From: Legionellaceae bacterium UBA6148
GTDB taxonomy: Bacteria; Pseudomonadota; Gammaproteobacteria; Legionellales; Legionellaceae
Assembly (NCBI GenBank): GCA_002423125.1
Contig: DIUW01000031.1
Coordinates: 1-13,092, forward strand
DNA length: 13,092 nucleotides
Reading direction: 5' to 3'
The position numbers and the translations under genes were made by a program. Below, piece by piece: positions 8,261 to 13,092 of this stretch; the first letter of the stretch is position 1; each line of letters begins with the position of its first letter. Below the pieces are notes generated by a model. It searched no databases, was not told where the DNA came from, and worked only from the letters and a program-made list of their open reading frames with translations.

Positions 8261-8765
8261 GTGGATCTTCCTGTTTATGAGGTGGTTCGTTGAGGATTGC
8301 ATACTTTATACTTGGATCGACCATCCCATTGAAGGCAACAATAGCTTGTCGTCCTAAGAGTAGTGGGTATAAAAAGTTTGCACGGTTGGTGAGATTCACT
8401 CGAATCGTTTGTTCTTGACCACCCAGTTTAATTTTAATCCAAACGACTGGGCGAGTGATGTGCTCGATTTCCTGCGTACGTGCTTTAATACTTACTTTTC
8501 CGTAATATTCATATAAAAAAGTGGCTTTGCCACCTTGATGCGGTACGGTGAATCGAATGTAGGTTTTGCCATTTATTTTTTCTTTTTTGATATCAACCGC
8601 ATGCAATGACGATGAGCGCGCACCAGTATCTAATTTGGCAGGAAGCGTTAGGTTTTTTTCCACCAAGGTCGCATTTTCAATATAGCCATATGTTGTTTTC
8701 GTGCTTGCAATGCATTGACCTGTCAACAGTAGCAAACCCATTAAAAAAATACTTAGTAATCGCAT
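8253..8765 (-). CDS. Secreted retropepsin-like aspartic peptidase (RimB / 'ATP-dependent zinc protease' family)
   Basis: A 170-residue exported protein of the DUF/ClanAA family commonly labelled ATP-dependent zinc protease. ATG 8765 has AAGGA 6 nt upstream; longer in-frame versions lack such a site. MRLLSIFLMGLLLL is a signal-peptide core, with likely cleavage after CIA (residue 20). The sequence LLTGQC is not a lipobox because Gln precedes Cys. The family core is KLDTGARSSSLHA (44-56), with the Asp-Thr-Gly triad of retropepsins at 46-48, and YPLLLGRQAI (133-142) is the second conserved block. Single-DTG proteins of this kind act as dimers. The 'zinc' and 'ATP' in the family name are not supported by anything seen here. 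It leads the three-gene set with the transglutaminase-7TM protein and the ATP-grasp ligase. The 70-nt gap after nth may hold a promoter, but I see no convincing one. Confidence 0.88.
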   Translation of the reverse strand: MRLLSIFLMGLLLLTGQCIASTKTTYGYIENATLVEKNLTLPAKLDTGARSSSLHAVDIKKEKINGKTYIRFTVPHQGGKATFLYEYYGKVSIKARTQEIEHITRPVVWIKIKLGGQEQTIRVNLTNRANFLYPLLLGRQAIVAFNGMVDPSIKYAILNEPPHKQEDPHA

Positions 8766-8835
8766 CCGTAGTCCTTTTGATTCATTGATGTGTGCAAAGT
8801 GCCGAGAGTATATCATAAAATAAAAAAGGGGTGAG

Positions 8836-9474
8836 CTATGGGGTGTTTTTTCCAGGATCATATTCACACAAATCAGCAATCAAACATTCAGAGCAATGGG
8901 GTTTACGAGCGGTGCATACATAACGTCCGTGCAGTATGAGCCAATGATGTGCGTCCTGTAAGAACTCGGGTTCGATGTGTTTGAGTAATGATTGCTCGAC
9001 TGCGAGCGGTGTTTTTCCTGGCGCAATGCCGGTTCGATTGGCAACACGAAATATATGCGTATCAACCGCCATTGTTGGCTGGCCAAAAGCGGTATTTAGA
9101 ACAACATTGGCCGTTTTTCGTCCAACGCCAGGGAGTGTTTCCAGTGCTTCGCGTGTATCCGGAACTTGACCGGAGTAGTGTGTGATTAATAACTGGCATG
9201 TTTTAATGATGTTCGCCGCTTTGGTATTGAATAGACCAATGGTTTTGATGGCTTCTTTTAGTTTTGCTTCGCCCAAATTGAGCATAGCTTCCGGGGTATT
9301 CGCAATTGGAAACAGCGTGGCAGTTGCTTTATTCACGCTCACATCGGTTGCTTGAGCAGACAACATCACGGCAATTAATAACTCAAAATGAGACTGATAG
9401 TTCAACTCGGTGGTTGGATGAGGATTTTTCGCTTTAAAACGTTCGAAAATAGTACGGCGAATGCGTTTATTCAT
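8836..9474 (-). CDS. nth: Endonuclease III (DNA glycosylase/AP lyase)
   Basis: Base-excision repair enzyme that removes oxidised pyrimidines and nicks the abasic site. ATG 9474 gives 212 residues, against 211 for E. coli Nth, and puts the catalytic residues in exactly the E. coli positions: Lys120 in the helix-hairpin-helix LPGVGRKTA and Asp138 in AVDTHIFRV. The [4Fe-4S] ligands C-x6-C-x2-C-x5-C are Cys187, 194, 197 and 203. The ribosome site is weak (AAGG about 12 nt upstream), but the start overlaps the rsxB stop by 8 nt (ATGAATAA), so translation is probably coupled to rsxB. In E. coli, nth likewise follows the rsx genes. Confidence 0.97.
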   Translation of the reverse strand: MNKRIRRTIFERFKAKNPHPTTELNYQSHFELLIAVMLSAQATDVSVNKATATLFPIANTPEAMLNLGEAKLKEAIKTIGLFNTKAANIIKTCQLLITHYSGQVPDTREALETLPGVGRKTANVVLNTAFGQPTMAVDTHIFRVANRTGIAPGKTPLAVEQSLLKHIEPEFLQDAHHWLILHGRYVCTARKPHCSECLIADLCEYDPGKNTP

Positions 9475-10081
9475 GCGTTTTTTTCGCCTTGACTCGCGCC
9501 ATAGCATTTAAAATATAATCCTGCTTCGCGCGTTTCTCATCTTGCTTGTCAATCGTCTGAGACGCAAGAAGGCGCTTTTCTTGGTACAACGTTTCTTTGG
9601 CTTGTATATCACGCAATAGACGAATCTGTCGATGATTAAAACGATCGCGTGCGAGGTTCCTGTCATAGGTATAGCTGGGTTTTGGTTGTATTTCAATGCA
9701 ATCCACCGGGCATGGTTCAACACATAATCCACAGCCAGTGCATTCGTGGTTCAGGATGTTATGCATGTGCTTTGCAGTGCCAATGATCGCATCAACAGGA
9801 CACGCTTGAATGCACTTTGTACAGCCAATGCATTCAGCTTCGCGAATCACGGCCAGTGATGGAGGGCGTGTTTGCTGTGCTGCTATTTCGAGATAAGGTT
9901 CAGAGGGGCGATTAAGCAGGATGCCTAAGGCTTTCACGGTCTCAACGCCACCAGGCGGACAGCGATCGATCGGCGCAACGCCCTCTGCTAATGCAATCGC
10001 ATAAGGCCGGCAGCCAGGATAGCCACATTCACCACATTGTGTTTGCGGTAATAACGCATCAATGTCGTCAATATTGAGCAT
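9467..10081 (-). CDS. rsxB: RsxB/RnfB-type iron-sulfur protein without membrane anchor
   Basis: A 204-residue ferredoxin-like protein matching the B subunit of the Rnf/Rsx electron-transport complex. Cys16, 19, 24 and 41 (CGECGYPGC...C) form the N-terminal [4Fe-4S] domain, and two bacterial ferredoxin clusters follow at Cys84/87/90/94 and Cys114/117/120/124. The E. coli protein has about 25 hydrophobic residues first; here the chain begins directly at the equivalent of VEKIDEILPQSQCG, so no membrane anchor is encoded. Residues about 137-204 form a charged, helix-prone C-terminal tail absent from E. coli. The start is fixed by a TAATG overlap with metG. None of rsxA, C, D, G or E is in the window, so it may work as a soluble electron carrier, possibly for a neighbouring Fe-S enzyme such as Nth. 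That is inference. Confidence 0.9.
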   Translation of the reverse strand: MLNIDDIDALLPQTQCGECGYPGCRPYAIALAEGVAPIDRCPPGGVETVKALGILLNRPSEPYLEIAAQQTRPPSLAVIREAECIGCTKCIQACPVDAIIGTAKHMHNILNHECTGCGLCVEPCPVDCIEIQPKPSYTYDRNLARDRFNHRQIRLLRDIQAKETLYQEKRLLASQTIDKQDEKRAKQDYILNAMARVKAKKTHE

Positions 10082-11736
10082 TAGGCGTCTCGATTGGCAG
10101 TAAGTATTCCAAGCATAGCGTCAATTTTTTCGCGATCAACACGCTGTAATAACGGTTTAAAAGGATGAATGGTATGATTCAGTAACGGCGTATTTGGGCT
10201 GTCCCAGGTTAACGGATCGCAGTTTAAAAAAAGCTCTGATGCTTCAGCCATTCGAGGTAAGACGGGTTTCAAATAGGTGATTAACAATCTAAATAAATTC
10301 AGCCCCATGCTACAGATGGCCTGCACCTCGGGTAAACGGTCGTCTTCTTTAGCGATTGACCATGGTTTATGCTGATCAATGTATTGATTCACCTGGTCTG
10401 CTGCTTCCATAATGTGACGGATGGCACGGGCATAATCGCGTTGCACATAAGCGTCAATGATCGTTTCACGAACGCCGAGTAAGCGCTGATAAAGGCCGGG
10501 GTCATGAAGTGTATCGGCTAACTGATTATCAAATTTCTTTTGAATAAATCCTGCACAACGACTAGCGATGTTGACAATTTTACCGACCAAATCCGCATTG
10601 ACGCGATTGAGAAAATCATCAAAGTTGAGATCAAGATCATCCACTCGACCATTGAGTTTAGCAGCAAAATAATATCGCAAATACTCGGGGTCTAGATGCG
10701 CGAGATACGTTTTGGCCTCAATGAACGTGCCTCGAGACTTAGACATTTTTTGCCCATTAATGGTGAGAAAACCGTGGGCATAAATGGCTGTGGGCAAACG
10801 ATGTTTTGAACCACTGAGGATCGCCGGCCAAAATAGAGCATGAAAATAGATGATGTCTTTTCCAACAAAATGATACAGTTCGGCAGTGGAGTCTTCACGC
10901 CAGAAGGCATCGAACGATAAGCCTGTTTTGTCGCAATACGCTTTGAAGCTTGCCATATAACCGATGGGGGCATCGAGCCAGACATAGAAATATTTATCTT
11001 GGCATCCTGGAATTTCGAAGCCGAAATAGGGCGCATCACGTGAAATATCCCATTGCTTTAAGCCCTCTTTAAACCATTCATCGAGTTTGTTTGCGACTTC
11101 CGGTTGTAAATGCCCGTTACGAGTCCATTCTTTTAATAGGGTTTCATAGCGTGGTAAATCAAAAAAGTAATGTTCGGAATCTTTTTCAATAGGGGTTGCG
11201 CCAGATAGCGCAGATACAGGATTCACGAGATCGGTGGGTGCATACGTTGCGCCACAGGCTTCACAATTATCACCATATTGATCATGCGCGCCGCATTTTG
11301 GACAGGTTCCTTTAACGTATCGATCGGGCAAAAACATTTCTTTGACGGGATCATACGCTTGGCGAATGGTTTTTTTAATAATATCGCCATGCGCCTGCAA
11401 CGCGGTATAAATTGCATTCGCCTGTGATTTATTCTCAGGGGAGTGAGTGGTATGGTAATGGTCATAAGCAATCTGAAACGCTGCGAAATCAGCTTCATGA
11501 CTCAGTTTCATCTCCGTCGTTAGTGCTTCAGGTGTAATGCCTAAGCTCTCTGCTTTCAGCATAATCGGAGTGCCATGTGCATCATCGCCGCATATAGCGA
11601 TACAGGTGTGCCCAAGCATTTTATGCGTTCGTACCCAAATGTCGGTTTGGATATGTTCAACTAAATGGCCTAAATGTAAATGGCCATTGGCGTAAGGAAG
11701 TGCGCTGGTGACCAGCATGGTTCGTCTAGCGGTCAT
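10081..11736 (-). CDS. metG: Methionyl-tRNA synthetase, short form
   Basis: Charges tRNA-Met with methionine in the cytoplasm. It has 551 residues. The class I signatures are HLGH (21-24, the HIGH motif) and KMSKS (330-334). The zinc knuckle pair CPKC (145-148) and CEAC (158-161) places it in the E. coli-like class. WLDAPIGY (253-260) lines the methionine pocket. The C-terminal anticodon-binding helical domain ends near the stop, so the tRNA-binding (EMAP-like) domain that makes the E. coli enzyme about 677 residues is absent, as in many other bacteria. ATG 11736 is the probable start although its ribosome site is weak; ATG 11718 (residue 7) is possible but would cut into the first strand. 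It leads the metG-rsxB-nth run and is divergent from ubiX across a large palindrome. Confidence 0.97.
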   Translation of the reverse strand: MTARRTMLVTSALPYANGHLHLGHLVEHIQTDIWVRTHKMLGHTCIAICGDDAHGTPIMLKAESLGITPEALTTEMKLSHEADFAAFQIAYDHYHTTHSPENKSQANAIYTALQAHGDIIKKTIRQAYDPVKEMFLPDRYVKGTCPKCGAHDQYGDNCEACGATYAPTDLVNPVSALSGATPIEKDSEHYFFDLPRYETLLKEWTRNGHLQPEVANKLDEWFKEGLKQWDISRDAPYFGFEIPGCQDKYFYVWLDAPIGYMASFKAYCDKTGLSFDAFWREDSTAELYHFVGKDIIYFHALFWPAILSGSKHRLPTAIYAHGFLTINGQKMSKSRGTFIEAKTYLAHLDPEYLRYYFAAKLNGRVDDLDLNFDDFLNRVNADLVGKIVNIASRCAGFIQKKFDNQLADTLHDPGLYQRLLGVRETIIDAYVQRDYARAIRHIMEAADQVNQYIDQHKPWSIAKEDDRLPEVQAICSMGLNLFRLLITYLKPVLPRMAEASELFLNCDPLTWDSPNTPLLNHTIHPFKPLLQRVDREKIDAMLGILTANRDA

Positions 11737-11780
11737 GGTATTTATAAGCCTAGTTCAAAAAAAAATATGTTGCGAATTGT

Positions 11781-11786
11781 ATCATA
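11781..11786 (-). promoter_or_regulatory. metG: Possible -10 element for metG
   Basis: TATGAT on the minus strand overlaps the left end of the palindrome and lies about 45 nt upstream of the metG start. No good -35 is present; with a 17-nt spacer it falls on TATATA at the centre of the palindrome. Confidence 0.35.
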
Positions 11787-11829
11787 TACTCACTTCCGAT
11801 GGGTATATACCCATTGGAAGTGAGTATAT
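11784..11829. promoter_or_regulatory. 46-bp near-perfect palindrome between metG and ubiX, candidate operator
   Basis: Two 23-base arms, 11784-11806 and 11807-11829, are reverse complements except for one pair (G11798 against T11815). The centre is GGGTATATACCC and the outer arms carry ACTCACTTCC and its complement GGAAGTGAGT. It lies between two divergent genes and is not followed by T-tracts, so it is not an ordinary terminator. The predicted -10 hexamers of both genes sit as mirror images at its two ends, which is where a repressor would block both promoters. A small repeated or mobile element is the main alternative. Confidence 0.65.
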
Positions 11830-11832
11830 ACT
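11827..11832 (+). promoter_or_regulatory. ubiX: Possible -10 element for ubiX
   Basis: TATACT lies about 32 nt before the ubiX start and overlaps the right end of the palindrome. No consensus -35 is visible; the 17-nt spacer position is TATATA at the palindrome centre. Confidence 0.4.
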
Positions 11833-11863
11833 TTAATAAACGCACATTCTGGAGCAATGTTTT

Positions 11864-12433
11864 ATGAGTACACGCCGTATGATTATTGGTATGAGTGGTT
11901 CCTCGGGGATTATTTATGGTATTCGCCTTTTAGAGGCTCTTCGAGCGTTGTCCATTGAAACGCACTTGGTTGTGAGTCGCGCGGCACAGTTAACGCGAGC
12001 CTATGAAACCTCGCTGAGTGCGGCAGAGCTTAAAGCACTAGCGGACGTCTGTCATCCTTTTGCAGATATTGCAGCGCCTATCGCCAGTGGTTCGTTTAAA
12101 ACGATGGGAATGATTATCGCTCCCTGTTCGATGAAAACGCTAGGGGAAATTGCGCATGGGATGGGGAGTAGTTTGTTGAGTCGTGCTGCGGATGTGGTGC
12201 TCAAAGAGCGACGTCGTCTTGTTATCATGCCTCGCGAAGCGCCATTGCATCTTGGACATTTGCAAAATATGGTTGCAGTCACTCAGATGGGAGGAATCGT
12301 CTTTCCACCCGTCCCCGCATTTTATCAAAAGCCAACGACAATTGATGAGTTAATTGATGATACGGTCGGTCGTGTGTTGGATTTGTTTGATTTGGAAAGT
12401 GGTTTGGTTAAGCGATGGGGAGATAGCCAATAA
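11864..12433 (+). CDS. ubiX: Flavin prenyltransferase UbiX
   Basis: Attaches a dimethylallyl group to FMN, making the prenylated flavin cofactor used by the decarboxylase UbiD in ubiquinone synthesis. It has 189 residues, normal for the family. GMSGSSG (9-15) binds the FMN phosphate. SGSFKTMGMIIAPCSMKTL (75-93) contains the conserved Ser and the CSMKTL motif. MPREAPLH (122-129) with Arg124 and YQKP (154-157) with Tyr154 form the prenyl-phosphate site. GGAG lies 9 nt before ATG 11864. Its substrate path links it to the two ubiquinone hydroxylases at 3391-5749, although it has its own promoter region and no ubiD is nearby. It ends at a hairpin terminator. Confidence 0.97.
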   Translation: MSTRRMIIGMSGSSGIIYGIRLLEALRALSIETHLVVSRAAQLTRAYETSLSAAELKALADVCHPFADIAAPIASGSFKTMGMIIAPCSMKTLGEIAHGMGSSLLSRAADVVLKERRRLVIMPREAPLHLGHLQNMVAVTQMGGIVFPPVPAFYQKPTTIDELIDDTVGRVLDLFDLESGLVKRWGDSQ

Positions 12434-12460
12434 AAGAACGCGACCGAAGTCGCGTTCTTT
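12433..12460. terminator. Shared hairpin terminator between ubiX and the convergent gene
   Basis: AAAGAACGCGAC (12433-12444) pairs perfectly with GTCGCGTTCTTT (12449-12460) around the 4-nt loop CGAA. The stem starts in the last base of the ubiX stop codon. Read on the minus strand the stem ends in TTCTTTTATT, which suits termination of the gene ending at 12482; on the plus strand it ends in TTCTTT. The A/T ends of a symmetric stem let it work in both directions. Confidence 0.85.
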
Positions 12461-12481
12461 ACAACGTTCAGGGAATTACAT

Positions 12482-12979
12482 TTAAGGAGCAGGAGAACGA
12501 GCTGGTTGTTGTGCTGGTCTTTCTTGCGCTGCTGAATAGATAGGACTGTTATGAACTTCAGGATCTTTAAGATCTTTAGGAGCATCTGCATCGTTTGCAT
12601 CTGCATCGTTTGCATCTGCATCGTTTGCATCTGCATCGTTTGCTGGTGCTGCAGGAGGAGCTTTTTTACCAGTGAAAGCATTAAAAGCTAATTGACCAGC
12701 GGCCATTAGTAAACGAGTAGATAGTGCGGCAGCTGCTGCGATACCGGCAGTAATAGCGATAAAAGAACTCATTCCAGCGTAAGCACTAGCAAATGCAGGA
12801 ATAGCGTTTGCAGCGACCCATTCTACAGCAATAGCTAAGAAAGGTGTTGCTGGAAATAGTACGCATGCGGCAATTGCGCCTGCAGCTGCTGCTAGTGGAA
12901 GTGTCTTCTTCAAGATTTCCCATGCTCTAGATGATCTTGGTGCTGTATCTTTTTTTTCTGCGGGTTTGTTTACTGACAT
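12482..12979 (-). CDS. Unrecognised Ala-rich membrane protein with NDADA repeats
   Basis: I do not recognise this protein. It has 165 residues, with GGAG 8 nt before ATG 12979, and a well-formed promoter upstream. Residues 1-25 are charged and polar. About 27-57 and 68-96 are two hydrophobic, Ala-rich segments joined by a short turn, a likely helical hairpin in the membrane. Residues 114-133 are four perfect NDADA repeats, and the last 32 residues are rich in Pro, Ala and Gln and probably disordered. There is no cleavable signal peptide. The reading frame, ribosome site, promoter and terminator together make this a real, independently transcribed gene. A surface, secreted or host-directed role would fit a Legionellales relative, but nothing in the sequence shows one. 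Confidence 0.8.
   Translation of the reverse strand: MSVNKPAEKKDTAPRSSRAWEILKKTLPLAAAAGAIAACVLFPATPFLAIAVEWVAANAIPAFASAYAGMSSFIAITAGIAAAAALSTRLLMAAGQLAFNAFTGKKAPPAAPANDADANDADANDADANDADAPKDLKDPEVHNSPIYSAAQERPAQQPARSPAP
12582..12641. repeat. Four perfect 15-bp tandem repeats (VNTR)
   Basis: GCATCTGCATCGTTT occurs four times in a row without a mismatch, at 12582, 12597, 12612 and 12627. On the minus strand each unit encodes five residues (NDADA, in phase-shifted form). Because 15 is a multiple of three, copy-number changes would keep the frame. Confidence 0.97.
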
Positions 12980-13011
12980 TGTTTACTCCAAAGGTTATAA
13001 AAATATCGCGC

Positions 13012-13040
13012 ACTATACCACCTCTTGTTTCAAATGTGAA
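13012..13040 (-). promoter_or_regulatory. Sigma-70-type promoter of the Ala-rich membrane protein gene
   Basis: Read on the minus strand, TTCACA (13040-13035) and TATAGT (13017-13012) are separated by exactly 17 nt. Each differs from its consensus by one base. The predicted start of transcription lies near 13005, giving a leader of about 26 nt that contains the GGAG ribosome site. Confidence 0.7.
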
Positions 13041-13092
13041 TCAAAAGAACGCAAATAATTGTAATTATATTAGACCTCTTTCGAAACTAGCA

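Noticed and set aside
8700..8765. Lipoprotein signal in the retropepsin-like protein
   Set aside because: The residue before Cys18 is Gln, which does not fit a lipobox; an ordinary cleavage site after residue 20 fits better.
10692..11039. A 115-codon minus-strand frame within metG
   Set aside because: It is a shadow frame of a clearly conserved synthetase.
12582..12641. CRISPR-like repeat
   Set aside because: The 15-bp units are directly joined with no spacers and lie in a coding frame.
12325..12681. Minus-strand frame with QMQTM repeats
   Set aside because: It is a shifted reading of the 15-bp repeats; the frame of 12482-12979 has the ribosome site, promoter and membrane segments.

Overview
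The window reads as a chromosomal segment of a gammaproteobacterium. It most resembles the order Legionellales (Legionella/Coxiella relatives), judging by the mix of pepP-ubiH-ubiI, a stand-alone RsxB next to nth, a short MetG without the C-terminal tRNA-binding domain, and accessory genes that match no known family. This placement is an inference from gene content and protein style, not from a marker gene.

Left edge (1 to about 2090): an accessory region, visibly richer in A+T than the rest. It holds the first 340 codons of an unrecognised minus-strand protein that runs off the window and is built from two copies of one divergent domain. A gene-free stretch follows, then the decayed C-terminal end of an IS91-type transposase lying just upstream of pepP.

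Plus-strand operon (2091-5749): pepP (Xaa-Pro aminopeptidase), ubiH and a ubiI-type FAD hydroxylase, each overlapping the next by 8 nt and ending at a probable hairpin terminator. The two hydroxylases act late in ubiquinone synthesis.

Minus-strand block (5781-11736, transcribed right to left): metG, rsxB and nth are tightly coupled. After a 70-nt gap come a periplasmic retropepsin-like protein, a membrane protein with an inactive transglutaminase domain and seven C-terminal helices, and an ATP-grasp ligase related to alpha-L-glutamate ligases. These last three form a known but poorly understood conserved set that suggests peptide-bond making and breaking near the inner membrane.

Right part (11737-13092): a 46-bp near-perfect palindrome sits between divergent metG and ubiX and overlaps both predicted promoters. 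ubiX (flavin prenyltransferase, which makes the UbiD cofactor for ubiquinone synthesis) ends at a hairpin shared with a convergent gene. That gene encodes a small unrecognised Ala-rich membrane protein with four perfect 15-bp repeats (NDADA) and a good sigma-70-type promoter.

No rRNA, tRNA, CRISPR array or intact mobile element was seen.
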